Below, in pieces: positions 1-8,984 of a stretch of DNA of 64,000 bases; the stretch's first letter is position 1, and the number at the start of each line of letters is the position of its first letter. The position numbers and the translations under genes were made by a program. The stretch comes from Clostridium algifaecis (lineage in GTDB: Bacteria; Bacillota; Clostridia; Clostridiales; Clostridiaceae). A model generated the notes under the pieces. That model worked only from the letters and a program-made list of their open reading frames with translations, had not been told where the DNA came from and did not search any database. The DNA lies in NCBI RefSeq assembly GCF_017874415.1, contig NZ_JAGGLM010000005.1:90911-154910 (forward strand), written 5' to 3'.

Positions 1-6
1 TCTAAT

Positions 7-1395
7 TTATATTGTAATATATTTTTTATCAATTATTGAAATTAATAAAAATGTTATGAGACATACAAGCCACTCCATAAATATTACATGGGGAAATATT
101 CTGAATGAAGGTACTATCTCCCACATAAATAAAACTATTATTCCGGCTAAAGTAGTATAGAATGCCGAACTTTTTCTACATAATTTAGGAAGAAATATTG
201 TAAATAAAAATACAATAGTAAATGCGGTAGAGAGACTTAAACCTATTGATATAGTTTTTAGAATTCCTGACATTGATAAGGCAAGAATAAAAGTCAATAT
301 ACCAAGTAAAATTACAACTGCTTTATTTATTATAAGAAGTTTTTTATCTTTTATTGTTGAATCTATAAATCTTTTATATATATCATTTGTAAATAATGTA
401 GATGCTCCTAAAAGTAAATTGCAGGCAGTTGATACATCTGCGGCCCAAAGTGCAGCAAGTGTTATTCCTGCAACTACAGGATTAAGAGATAGTATCATCT
501 TAGGCAATGCTAAAGTGGCACTTACATTTGGAAATGACACTTTGGCAGTTATTCCAATTATCGCACATAAAAATCCTATTGGAATCATCAGCAATCCAGC
601 AATTACAAAACTTCTTTTGGCAACTTTAGGACTCTTAGATGCAAATGCAAGTTGTACAGGACCTTGCATTGACATAACTTGTGTAGTCATAACCAGCATC
701 CAGCTTAAAATCACCCATATTCCAACACCCTTTATCGGACTGAAATAAGGTATATTTTGTGGAAGATGTATTTTTACATTTTGAATTCCGCCGCTTTTGA
801 TTACAGCCATTATGGTACATAATATTATTCCGGTATATTTTAAAGGGACATTGAATAAATTTGATAAACCTGAAGACCACATTCCACCTATAAAAGTTAT
901 ACTTACGAATACGCAGGCACTTACAATCATACCTGTTTTTATTGTAAATATTTCAGGTAAAAGAGATGAAAGCATTGCACCACCTGCAATATATTGCAAT
1001 GAAACTATTACAATTAAAATAATTATTTGACATACTACACAGATAATTCTACCTTTTTCGTCGTAGAATTTACCAAATAGCTCAGGAACTGTAGATACAT
1101 TAAATTGTCTATATTTACTAGCGGTTACAAGTCCCATAATTATAGCAGAAATACCCCAGGCAACATTGTACCAGCCTGCTGAAAGACCTAAATCATAGGC
1201 TTGTTCTGCAACTCCTATAGTCGAAGCACCGCCTATAGCAAGTCCTATTAGTGAGCAGGTTACAAGAGGGGTGGTAAGTTGTCTTCCAGCTAAAGTGTAG
1301 CTTTCGCCGCCTTCTTTAGCTTTTTTACTTGCAAAAAAACTTATTACAAAAAGCATAGATATATAAATTATGATTATTATTAAAGATATATTCAT
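7..1395 (-). CDS. Sodium:solute symporter (SSS family)
   Basis: A 462-residue, very hydrophobic protein with about 12-13 predicted membrane segments. The SSS-like N-terminal pattern includes GRQLTTPLVTCSLIGLAIGGASTIG near residues 37-61, where the sodium-binding unwound helix lies in this family. It should sit in the cytoplasmic membrane and import an organic solute with Na+. The ATG is preceded by GGAGGATAT, which supports this start. It is the only gene behind a T-box leader, so the substrate is probably an amino acid or a precursor of one; the exact substrate is inference. The stop lies at the window edge, so the protein is complete but its downstream neighbour is not visible. Confidence 0.85.
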   Translation of the reverse strand: MNISLIIIIIYISMLFVISFFASKKAKEGGESYTLAGRQLTTPLVTCSLIGLAIGGASTIGVAEQAYDLGLSAGWYNVAWGISAIIMGLVTASKYRQFNVSTVPELFGKFYDEKGRIICVVCQIIILIVIVSLQYIAGGAMLSSLLPEIFTIKTGMIVSACVFVSITFIGGMWSSGLSNLFNVPLKYTGIILCTIMAVIKSGGIQNVKIHLPQNIPYFSPIKGVGIWVILSWMLVMTTQVMSMQGPVQLAFASKSPKVAKRSFVIAGLLMIPIGFLCAIIGITAKVSFPNVSATLALPKMILSLNPVVAGITLAALWAADVSTACNLLLGASTLFTNDIYKRFIDSTIKDKKLLIINKAVVILLGILTFILALSMSGILKTISIGLSLSTAFTIVFLFTIFLPKLCRKSSAFYTTLAGIIVLFMWEIVPSFRIFPHVIFMEWLVCLITFLLISIIDKKYITI

Positions 1396-1418
1396 TTCTG
1401 ATATCCTCCATTCATTTT

Positions 1419-1448
1419 AGTTGATAGTTAATAATTAATAGTTCATGA
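1419..1448. repeat. Heptanucleotide repeat array, copy 1
   Basis: About four degenerate units of AGTTAAT/AATTAAT lie between the T-box terminators and the symporter start. The same array occurs four more times in the window, at gene ends in the cobalamin island (24,046; 27,123; 32,277; 36,720). Confidence 0.7.
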
Positions 1449-1450
1449 TA

Positions 1451-1487
1451 TTTTACACTTTACACAATTACAGTGTATAGTGTAAAA
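1451..1487. repeat. 15-bp inverted repeat beside the heptad array
   Basis: TTTTACACTTTACAC at 1451-1465 is matched by an inverted copy at 1473-1487 with one mismatch and a 7-nt loop. It directly abuts the heptad repeat and lies in the transcribed leader of the symporter, after the T-box terminators. It may be part of the same small repeat family or a regulatory hairpin. No poly-U tract follows on either strand. Confidence 0.6.
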
Positions 1488-1504
1488 GTAAGAGATTATA
1501 AAAT

Positions 1505-1842
1505 TACATAAAAAAAACGCCCCTGAAAAGGGACGAAATGCTCGTGGTACCACCCTAATTTAAACAACGATTGTTTCCTGAAATTATTAAAATTAAAATT
1601 AAAAATAAAAAAAGCACCTATATTTAAGGGACGACTTAATGTCGTGGTACCACCCTATTTCAGAAACCAATATTGTTCATCTCTTATCCGTAACGTGGAT
1701 TAATCGGCTCAGCCTACTTTAAAAATTTCAACCTGCGATTCAGGAATGTATTTCATAAAGTATATCAAATAGTTTACACCATGCACTATCTCTCTTTGTG
1801 ATTTACTTAATTACTTATTTCCATCTTTACCTTTAATATAAA
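1505..1842 (-). promoter_or_regulatory. T-box leader with two antiterminator/terminator modules
   Basis: Read on the minus strand, the hallmark AGGGTGGTACCACG occurs twice: complement of 1643-1656 and complement of 1543-1556. Each is followed by a terminator hairpin and a U-run (about 1632-1607 and 1534-1511). Upstream are an AGAGAG box, a GGTGTAAA apical-loop motif, and an apparent specifier region reading GAAATACATTCC. Only one Stem I is visible; the second module has just a short stem plus antiterminator. By the rule that the specifier is followed by a purine, UAC (Tyr) is the likeliest codon, with AUA (Ile) the alternative. The leader controls the symporter at 7-1395. Confidence 0.9.
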
Positions 1843-1846
1843 GATC

Positions 1847-1875
1847 ATTATAATTTAAAATTTTAATAAATACAA
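1847..1875 (-). promoter_or_regulatory. Sigma-A promoter of the T-box leader
   Basis: On the minus strand TTGTAT (complement of 1870-1875) is followed after exactly 17 nt by TATAAT (complement of 1847-1852). This places the start near 1840, just upstream of Stem I of the T-box. Confidence 0.65.
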
Positions 1876-1895
1876 AGTATAAAATTGCAGTTATA

Positions 1896-1918
1896 CAGTA
1901 AATAAAGTGTATTTACTG
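1896..1918. promoter_or_regulatory. Perfect 9-bp palindrome between divergent promoters
   Basis: CAGTAAATA at 1896-1904 and TATTTACTG at 1910-1918 form a perfect inverted repeat with a 5-nt spacer. It lies between the minus-strand T-box promoter and the plus-strand promoter of the nuclease gene, a plausible operator position. The cognate regulator is unknown. Confidence 0.4.
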
Positions 1919-1965
1919 CGCTTAGCTTGATATATTAATATATTACTGCTTATTTTATTAATGTA

Positions 1966-1974
1966 TGCTATAAT
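1966..1974 (+). promoter_or_regulatory. Extended -10 promoter of the beta-CASP nuclease gene
   Basis: TGCTATAAT is an extended -10 box (TGnTATAAT) 50 nt upstream of the TTG start at 2024. The -35 region at 17 nt spacing (CTGCTT) is weak, as is common with extended -10 promoters. Confidence 0.5.
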
Positions 1975-2023
1975 GTAAAAATATAGTTAATAATAATGTA
2001 ATTTGGACAGAAGGTGGCATTAA

Positions 2024-4528
2024 TTGAAAGTTTCTTTTTTGGGAGGAGCCTTAGAAGTAGGTGGAAGTTGTATACTTTTAAAGGTTGATAATAAAAATCT
2101 ACTTTTAGATTGCGGAATAAGACAGAGTTCTTCAAAAGATCCTATTCCAGATTTTAAAATTATTCAAGAAAATGGTGGAGTAGATGCTATAATTATAAGT
2201 CATGCCCATATGGATCATATAGGGTGTCTCCCTATAATAAGCAAAGAATATCCTATGGCAAGAATATATACTAATGTAATGACAAAGGACTTAATGAGAG
2301 TACTTCTCTATGATAGTTTGAAAATAATGAATAATAGAGAAGCTGAAATACCTCTTTATGCAGAAAAAGATGTAATAGCAATGTTAACACGTGTATTCCC
2401 TATAAATTACATGGTGGAGTTTCCTATATTTGAAGATATAAAAATATGTTTTTACATGGCAGGTCATATAGCAGGTGCTTCATGTGTATATATAAAATCA
2501 CCTGAAGGGTCTGTATTTTATTCTGGAGATTTTTCTGTATTTTCACAGAAGACTGTTGAAGGGTTAAAGTTGCCTAAATTAAGACCGGATATTGGTATAT
2601 TTGAAACTACATATGGCGATAGACTTCATTCAAATAGAGAAGTTGAAGAACAAAAATTAATTGAAATTATAAGAGATTGTATTGAAAACAAAGGAAAAAT
2701 GTTAATACCTGCATTTGCCCTTGGAAGGGCACAAGAAGTAATACTTATAATGAAAAAGGCCATTAATAAAGGAATTATTAAGAATATAAAAATATATGTT
2801 GATGGTATGATAAGGGACATAAACAGAGTGTATAAGCTAAATCCACTTTATCTTAAGAATTCTCTCGGGAAAAAAATATTAAGAGGAATAGAACCATTCT
2901 ATGATGATAATATAACAGCGGTGAAGGACAAAAAAGTTAGAGAAGATATACTGGAGAGCGAAGAAAGCTGCATTATAATTTCGAGCTCGGGAATGCTTAC
3001 TGGTGGTTTTAGTCAGTATTATGCAGAAAAAATAGCTCCAATGGAAAATTCATATATAGTTATAACAGGCTATCAGGATGAAGAATCACCTGGCAGAAAA
3101 CTTTTGAACTTACTTGACGAAGATGAGAAAGACAAAAAAATAGAATTAAATGGAAGAACAATTCCAGTAAAATGCAGGGTGGAAAGAGTTGGACTTTCAG
3201 CTCATAGTGACAAAGAGGAGATAAAGTCTGTTATAAAGATGCTGAGTCCGAGAAATATATTTATGGTACATGGAAATGAGGAAGTAATTAAAAAATTCTC
3301 AAGGGAAATTTCATATGATGTAAGGGCAAGGATATATTCTCCTGGTTGTGGTGAAAGCTATAGTATATATATAAATAATCCAAGAAAACAGTTGAATAGA
3401 AATATATATAAGTGTCTATTCAAAAAAGAAGAATTAAATAAAGAAAATTTGAAAGAACTCTGGAAATTTGTAAATATTAATTATAATCAGAGATTTTTTA
3501 CTGTAGAAGAACTTATATATATATGGAATGGAGTGTGGAATGGAGATAAAAATTCGAATTATATACTTGACTTTGAAAAAAATATACTAAATTCCATTTA
3601 TTTTGAAAACAATACTAAGAGACTTTTTTTATTTAAAGCAAAATCCAGCGAAGAAGTAGAGAAAGAATTGAAACCAAGAGAGTTAAAACCAAATGAATTG
3701 AATGATTTTATAAATAAATATTTTGGAGAATTCAAATTCAAGAAGGCCAGTCTCATTTATGAAGAAAAAAAAGTAATTTTAAGCTTTAATTTTCCATCTA
3801 TAGTAGATAATAAAATATATGATGTAATTAAAAATTTTAAAAGTGATACTAAATGGAATGTAGAAATTTCAGATTCTGTAAATATAAATGAATGTTCCAG
3901 AATTATAAAAGAAATTATGAATGGTGCTGATATTAAAAAAATTTCCTATAGATTGGACAAAAATGAAGTTGAAGTTAGCTTGGATTCAAAAACTGATGTA
4001 AATGATGAAATTATGAAAAAATTTATTAATAGTACAGGTATGAAGCTTTTTATTAAATTTTCAGGTAACGGTATAAATAATGATGAATTAACTCATATTA
4101 TAGAAAGTGATAATTCAAATATTATGGAACAAAATAAAGCTTTGGATCTAATTGATGATGAATTTAAATATATGGACTTTAAGCCTTATAAAAAAAGTAT
4201 AAAATCTTATGCTAATGGAAAATACATAGAGCTTAGTTTTATAACTCCTGTAATTGGACAAAAATATGAAAAAAATATAGAGCATATTTCAAAAAAAACA
4301 GGGTGGAATATAAAAATATCGGATAGCGTAAATCAAAATGAAATAATAAATATGGCAATTTTGCTGTGTAATTTAGAAAATATAAAGCTTAAAAAAAATC
4401 CTTCTTTTAATAGAAATGATTTAACATTATTATTGAAGCTTGAAAAATCTGAAGAAATAACAAAGATGGATAATATAAAGCATAAATTTGAACAAAATAC
4501 AGGCTGCAGTCTCATATTCAAGTCATAG
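2024..4528 (+). CDS. Beta-CASP metallo-beta-lactamase nuclease (RNase J/CPSF-like) with long C-terminal extension
   Basis: An 834-residue predicted Zn-dependent RNA-processing nuclease. The N-terminal metallo-beta-lactamase domain carries SHAHMDH near residue 60. Beta-CASP motifs follow: PAFALGRAQEV, ISSSGMLTGG, and a C-terminal HGNEE (about residue 400), so the catalytic core is complete. RNase J is usually about 555 residues; the last 350 or so here are extra. In that tail, segments ending WNVEISDSVN and WNIKISDSVN look like an internal duplication (roughly residues 575-640 and 715-780). The TTG start has AAGGTGG 6 nt upstream. The substrate and the role of the tail are unknown; the tail may bind RNA. 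Confidence 0.8.
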   Translation: MKVSFLGGALEVGGSCILLKVDNKNLLLDCGIRQSSSKDPIPDFKIIQENGGVDAIIISHAHMDHIGCLPIISKEYPMARIYTNVMTKDLMRVLLYDSLKIMNNREAEIPLYAEKDVIAMLTRVFPINYMVEFPIFEDIKICFYMAGHIAGASCVYIKSPEGSVFYSGDFSVFSQKTVEGLKLPKLRPDIGIFETTYGDRLHSNREVEEQKLIEIIRDCIENKGKMLIPAFALGRAQEVILIMKKAINKGIIKNIKIYVDGMIRDINRVYKLNPLYLKNSLGKKILRGIEPFYDDNITAVKDKKVREDILESEESCIIISSSGMLTGGFSQYYAEKIAPMENSYIVITGYQDEESPGRKLLNLLDEDEKDKKIELNGRTIPVKCRVERVGLSAHSDKEEIKSVIKMLSPRNIFMVHGNEEVIKKFSREISYDVRARIYSPGCGESYSIYINNPRKQLNRNIYKCLFKKEELNKENLKELWKFVNINYNQRFFTVEELIYIWNGVWNGDKNSNYILDFEKNILNSIYFENNTKRLFLFKAKSSEEVEKELKPRELKPNELNDFINKYFGEFKFKKASLIYEEKKVILSFNFPSIVDNKIYDVIKNFKSDTKWNVEISDSVNINECSRIIKEIMNGADIKKISYRLDKNEVEVSLDSKTDVNDEIMKKFINSTGMKLFIKFSGNGINNDELTHIIESDNSNIMEQNKALDLIDDEFKYMDFKPYKKSIKSYANGKYIELSFITPVIGQKYEKNIEHISKKTGWNIKISDSVNQNEIINMAILLCNLENIKLKKNPSFNRNDLTLLLKLEKSEEITKMDNIKHKFEQNTGCSLIFKS

Positions 4529-4713
4529 TTATATTTTAGTATTTTCCTGTACGATTTATATAAATAAAAAGTTATTTAATTGTATGCTGAAAATTGTGTA
4601 TTGAATATAATACAAAACTTTTGTACAATATAGTAGATATCTTAAGTAAGAGTTTACATCACGTTGTTAAAAGTGTATTGATAGTTTTAAACAAAAAGAG
4701 GAGTGAAAGGTAT

Positions 4714-6699
4714 ATGAAAAATTTGGATAATTTAGTTGTAAATAATATAAGAATACTTTCAGCAGAAATGGTAGAAAAAGCCAAATCGGGACACCCGGGA
4801 CTTCCAATGGGTGCTGCTCCGGAAGCATATGCAATTTGGGCTAAAAATATGAAACACAATCCTAAAGATCCAAAATGGCTAGGCAGAGACAGATTTGTAC
4901 TTTCAGCCGGTCATGGTTCTGCTATGCTCTATTCCCTGCTTCACTTATTTAACTATGGTTTAACTGCGGAGGATTTAAAGAATTTCCGTCAATGGCAAAG
5001 CAAAACACCTGGTCATCCAGAGTATGGTCATACAACAGGTGTTGAAACTACTACAGGACCACTTGGACAAGGAGTGGCAAACGCTGTTGGAATGGCTGCT
5101 GCTGAAGAGTTTATGGCAGCTAAATTTAACAAACCGGGATTTAATATAATAGATAATTATACGTTTGTTTTAACAGGTGATGGCTGCTTGATGGAAGGTA
5201 TAGCATTAGAGGCAATATCACTTGCAGGGAAATTAGGACTTGGAAAACTTATACTTGTGTATGATTGTAATGATATAACTATAGAGGGAAGTACAGATAT
5301 TGCATTTACAGAGAATATTCCAAAAAAATTTGAAGCGTGTGGATGGCAGACAATTAAAGTTGAAGAAGGAAATAATGTAGATAAAATAGATGAAGCTATA
5401 AAGAAAGCTAAAGCTGAAAAGAATAAACCAAGTCTTGTTATGGTAAAGACTTTAATAGGATATGGAGCTCCAAACAAACAGGGCAAGGCATCAGCTCATG
5501 GTTCACCACTTGGAGAAGAAGAATTAAAGGCTACAAAGAAATTTTTAGGATGGAATTATGACAAAGATTTTTATGTACCGGATGAAGTAAGAAATTATTT
5601 AGATAATAGAATAGAGGAATTAGCCGGCGAAGAAGATGCGTGGAAAAAATTAAAAGCAGAATACGATAAAAAATATCCAGAGCTTTCCAAAGAACTTGAG
5701 ATGTGGTTAAGTGGAAAAGTTTCAGTTGATTTGGATACTAAAAAGGATTTGTGGGATTTTGACGGACCAATGGCTACAAGGGCATCTTCAGGTAAACTTT
5801 TAAATAAACTTGATAAACTGGTTCCTAATTTAGTAGGTGGTTCAGCAGATCTTGCTCCATCAAACAAAACTTATTTAGATGGAGAAGGAGACTTTTCAGC
5901 AAAGGATAGATCGGGAAGAAATTTCCATTTTGGAATAAGAGAACATGCTATGGCAGCTATGGCAAATGGAATGACACTTTACGGAGGACTCAAAGTATAT
6001 GTAGGTACCTTCTTTGTATTTTCAGATTATATGAAAGGTGCTATTAGATTATCAGCACTTATGAAACTTCCTGTTACATACGTACTTACACATGATAGTA
6101 TAGGTGTAGGTGAAGACGGACCAACTCATGAACCAGTTGAACAGCTTGCAGCACTTAGAAGTATTCCTAATATGACAGTGTTTAGACCAGCAGATTCAAA
6201 AGAAACAGCAGCAGCGTGGGATTATGCACTTACCAAGGCTCAAGGACCAACTTGCCTTGTACTTACAAGACAGAATCTTCCACTTTACAATGAGACAGGT
6301 ATTGATGCTCTTAAAGGTGCATATATACTAAAAGATTCAAAAAAACCAGTTCCAGATATAATACTTATGGCTACAGGTTCAGAAGTAGAACTTGTTTATA
6401 AGGCAGCAGATGAACTTGCTAAAAAGAATATAGATGCAAGAGTAGTAAGTATGCCTTCATTTGAATTATTTGAGAAGCAGAGTGAAGAATATAAGGAAAA
6501 AATTCTTCCAAAACAGGTAAGAAAGAGAGTTGCAGTTGAAGCAGCAGTATCGTTTGGATGGCACAAGTATGTAGGTCTAGATGGAGCAGTTATATCAATT
6601 GATCATTTTGGAGCATCTGCACCAGCTAAAGTATTATTTAAAGAATTTGGATTCACAGTAGAAAATGTAGTAAATAAAGCACTGGAAATTTTAAAATAG
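4714..6699 (+). CDS. tkt: Transketolase
   Basis: A 661-residue full-length single-chain transketolase for the non-oxidative pentose phosphate pathway. It transfers two-carbon units between sugar phosphates using thiamine diphosphate. Visible motifs are KSGHPGLPMGAA at the N terminus, the ThDP/Mg site TGDGCLMEG...DCNDITIEG, FGIREHAM, and GEDGPTHEPVEQLAALRSIP in the pyrimidine-binding domain. The start at 4714 follows AGGAGTGAAAGG; an upstream in-frame ATG at 4594 has no ribosome binding site. About 185 bases lie between this gene and the nuclease. It appears to be transcribed alone and is followed by a hairpin. Confidence 0.95.
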   Translation: MKNLDNLVVNNIRILSAEMVEKAKSGHPGLPMGAAPEAYAIWAKNMKHNPKDPKWLGRDRFVLSAGHGSAMLYSLLHLFNYGLTAEDLKNFRQWQSKTPGHPEYGHTTGVETTTGPLGQGVANAVGMAAAEEFMAAKFNKPGFNIIDNYTFVLTGDGCLMEGIALEAISLAGKLGLGKLILVYDCNDITIEGSTDIAFTENIPKKFEACGWQTIKVEEGNNVDKIDEAIKKAKAEKNKPSLVMVKTLIGYGAPNKQGKASAHGSPLGEEELKATKKFLGWNYDKDFYVPDEVRNYLDNRIEELAGEEDAWKKLKAEYDKKYPELSKELEMWLSGKVSVDLDTKKDLWDFDGPMATRASSGKLLNKLDKLVPNLVGGSADLAPSNKTYLDGEGDFSAKDRSGRNFHFGIREHAMAAMANGMTLYGGLKVYVGTFFVFSDYMKGAIRLSALMKLPVTYVLTHDSIGVGEDGPTHEPVEQLAALRSIPNMTVFRPADSKETAAAWDYALTKAQGPTCLVLTRQNLPLYNETGIDALKGAYILKDSKKPVPDIILMATGSEVELVYKAADELAKKNIDARVVSMPSFELFEKQSEEYKEKILPKQVRKRVAVEAAVSFGWHKYVGLDGAVISIDHFGASAPAKVLFKEFGFTVENVVNKALEILK

Positions 6700-6727
6700 A
6701 TATATTGAGTTACAATCAAGATTCATA

Positions 6728-6760
6728 GTAACCATAAGTATTTGCACTTATGGTTACTTC
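6728..6760 (+). terminator. Hairpin after transketolase
   Basis: GTAACCATAAGT at 6728-6739 pairs perfectly with ACTTATGGTTAC at 6746-6757. The following T-tract is poor (TTCTGC), so it may be a weak or RNA-stabilising terminator. Confidence 0.55.
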
Positions 6761-6806
6761 TGCATATTAAATAGGTATGAATATATTTTTAGGGAGATGT
6801 TTAAAG

Positions 6807-7970
6807 TTGTTTAATTTCGATTACTCAATTCCAACCCAGGTTTTTTTTGGAAAAGACCAGATAAGCGTTTTAGGAAAACAGATAAAAAGATATGGTTCTA
6901 AAGTGCTTATTGTTTATGGTGGAGGAAGCATAAAGAAAAATGGAATATACGATAAAGCCGTTAAAATTTTAAAGGAAAATAAGATAAGATTCTGGGAATT
7001 ATCAGGTGTAGATCCAAATCCAAGAATATCAAGTGTAAGATGTGGTATTCACATTTGCAGGGAAAATAGACTGGACTTTATACTTGCCATTGGTGGTGGG
7101 AGCGTAATTGACTGTTCAAAAGCAATAGCTGCAGGATTTTACTATGGAGGAGATCCATGGGATATTGTAGTTGATTCATCTAAAATAAAAAAAGCACTTC
7201 CTATTGCAAGTATACTGACATTAGCAGCTACAGGTTCTGAAATGGATAAATTTGCAGTAATTACAAATGAAGAAACAAAAGAAAAGCTTGGAACAGGAAG
7301 CAAATGCTTGATTCCTGTATTTTCTATATTAGATCCATCATATACATTTACAGTACCTAAAGGCCAAACGGCTGCTGGAACAGCTGATATAATGAGCCAT
7401 ATACTTGAAAATTATTTTAATAATACTAAAGGAGCATTCATTCAAAATAGAATGGCGGAAGCCCTATTAAAGACATGTATAAAATATGGCCCTATAGCTA
7501 TTGGAGAACCAGATAACTATGATGCAAGGGCAAATTTGATGTGGACTTCAAGTCTTGCTATTAACGGACTTATTGAATATGGAAAAAAGAAAGGATGGTC
7601 TGTACATGGCATGGAGCACGAATTAAGTGCATTTTATGATATTACTCATGGAGTAGGGCTTGCCATACTTACACCTAACTGGATGGAATATGTTCTTGAC
7701 GAGAATACAGTTAATAATTTTGCGGAATATGGAGTTAATGTGTGGGATATTGATAAAGGCAAGGATAAATTTCATATAGCGCATGAAGCTATAGATAAAA
7801 CTAAAGAATTTTTCAAACTTTTAGGACTTCCATCTAAACTCAGTGAGTTGAATATTGGAGATGAAAATTTTGAAAAGATGGCAGAAGGTGCAACAAGACA
7901 TGGAAAACTGGGAGAATTCAAACCACTTTCTAAAGAAGATGTAGTAAATATATATAAAGCATCATTATAG
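6807..7970 (+). CDS. Iron-containing (NAD(P)H-dependent) alcohol dehydrogenase, butanol dehydrogenase-like
   Basis: A 387-residue group III alcohol dehydrogenase. The N terminus FNFDYSIPTQVFFGK and the nucleotide-binding GGGSVIDCSKAIA are typical of clostridial BdhA/YqhD-type enzymes. Metal ligands are visible in GTADIMSHILENYF (Asp, His) and in HGMEHELSAFYDITHGVG (two His). It probably reduces aldehydes to alcohols in the cytoplasm; the substrate cannot be read from sequence. I chose TTG at 6807, 10 nt after AGGGAG. An upstream in-frame ATG at 6777 would place that ribosome binding site inside the gene. It is flanked by hairpins and looks monocistronic. Confidence 0.88.
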   Translation: MFNFDYSIPTQVFFGKDQISVLGKQIKRYGSKVLIVYGGGSIKKNGIYDKAVKILKENKIRFWELSGVDPNPRISSVRCGIHICRENRLDFILAIGGGSVIDCSKAIAAGFYYGGDPWDIVVDSSKIKKALPIASILTLAATGSEMDKFAVITNEETKEKLGTGSKCLIPVFSILDPSYTFTVPKGQTAAGTADIMSHILENYFNNTKGAFIQNRMAEALLKTCIKYGPIAIGEPDNYDARANLMWTSSLAINGLIEYGKKKGWSVHGMEHELSAFYDITHGVGLAILTPNWMEYVLDENTVNNFAEYGVNVWDIDKGKDKFHIAHEAIDKTKEFFKLLGLPSKLSELNIGDENFEKMAEGATRHGKLGEFKPLSKEDVVNIYKASL

Positions 7971-7976
7971 TTTTTG

Positions 7977-8007
7977 CCCCTTGCTAGTGTAAGTAAGGGG
8001 TTTATTT
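7977..8007 (+). terminator. Rho-independent terminator after the alcohol dehydrogenase
   Basis: CCCCTT at 7977-7982 pairs with AAGGGG at 7995-8000 and is followed by TTTATTTTAT. Confidence 0.75.
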
Positions 8008-8036
8008 TATAGTAGATTAAGAAGGTGTGAAATTAA

Positions 8037-8963
8037 ATGATTATTACATGTGATGAACTATTGAATAATTATAGAAACAAGAAATGTAAGAAAAAATCAA
8101 AAAAGATGAATTTTATAGGCATATTTAACAAGAATGTTTATAATATAACTGCTCCTTTTTATAATAAAGGAAAAGTGGTTATAGCAGGAAGAGTTGAGTC
8201 AAGGAGAACCAATGATTCTATGGTATTATTCTTTGAAGAATATAAAGATGCATGGTGCCATATAATAGAATCACCTGTTATAAATCTTGAAGATCCATTT
8301 TTTACAAGGATAGGCAATGAAATGGTAATAGGTGGAGTAGAAGTATTTAAAGACATAAATAATCCAAATGATCTCATATGGAGAACAATAATGTATAAAG
8401 GTAGTGACATCTTTAACTTAAAGCTTTTCTTTGTGGGTCCGGATGGAATGAAGGATTTACGTATAACGGAGTTAAAAGATGGAACAATAGGAGTATTTAC
8501 CCGACCACAGGGAAGTAAAGGTGGAAGAGGAAAAATAGGTTTCACGAAAATTAAGAGATTAAATGATTTAAGCATAGGGGTAATTCAAGATGCACCTATA
8601 TTAAATGATTTTTTTAATGACGACGAATGGGGTGGAATCAATAGTATATATCCTATTGATAATGACAATATAGGACTTTTAGGACATATAGCCAAGATGG
8701 ATGAATCTGGAATAAAACATTATTATCCAATGACATTTGTTTTAGATATTAATTCCTTAAAATACAAGGACGTACAGATAATTGCAGAGCGAGAAGATTT
8801 CCTCCCAGGTCCAAGCAAGGACGTGAGCTTGTATGATGTAGTATTTAGCGGAGGACTTGAATTTAAAGATAAAAAAGCAATTTTGTTTGCGGGCATAAGT
8901 GATATTGAGGCACAGACAATTGAAATAGACAATCCATTTTATGAATATATGCATGAAAATTAA
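8037..8963 (+). CDS. DUF1861 family protein (predicted five-bladed beta-propeller)
   Basis: A 308-residue soluble protein that I recognise as DUF1861-like. Beta-rich repeats include GRVESRRTNDSMVLFFEEY, DPFFTRIGNEMVIGGVEVF and GPDGMKDLRITELKDGTIGVFTRP. The function is not established; the fold resembles the propellers of GH130/GH43-type sugar enzymes. AAGGTG precedes the ATG. It lies 21 nt upstream of a GH130 gene, so the two probably act on the same oligosaccharide. Confidence 0.7.
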   Translation: MIITCDELLNNYRNKKCKKKSKKMNFIGIFNKNVYNITAPFYNKGKVVIAGRVESRRTNDSMVLFFEEYKDAWCHIIESPVINLEDPFFTRIGNEMVIGGVEVFKDINNPNDLIWRTIMYKGSDIFNLKLFFVGPDGMKDLRITELKDGTIGVFTRPQGSKGGRGKIGFTKIKRLNDLSIGVIQDAPILNDFFNDDEWGGINSIYPIDNDNIGLLGHIAKMDESGIKHYYPMTFVLDINSLKYKDVQIIAEREDFLPGPSKDVSLYDVVFSGGLEFKDKKAILFAGISDIEAQTIEIDNPFYEYMHEN

Positions 8964-8984
8964 ATATAGTGGGGGAACACCAAT

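Noticed and set aside
797..1030. Plus-strand open frames inside the symporter gene
   Set aside because: They are antisense shadows of a well-supported membrane protein and lack ribosome binding sites.
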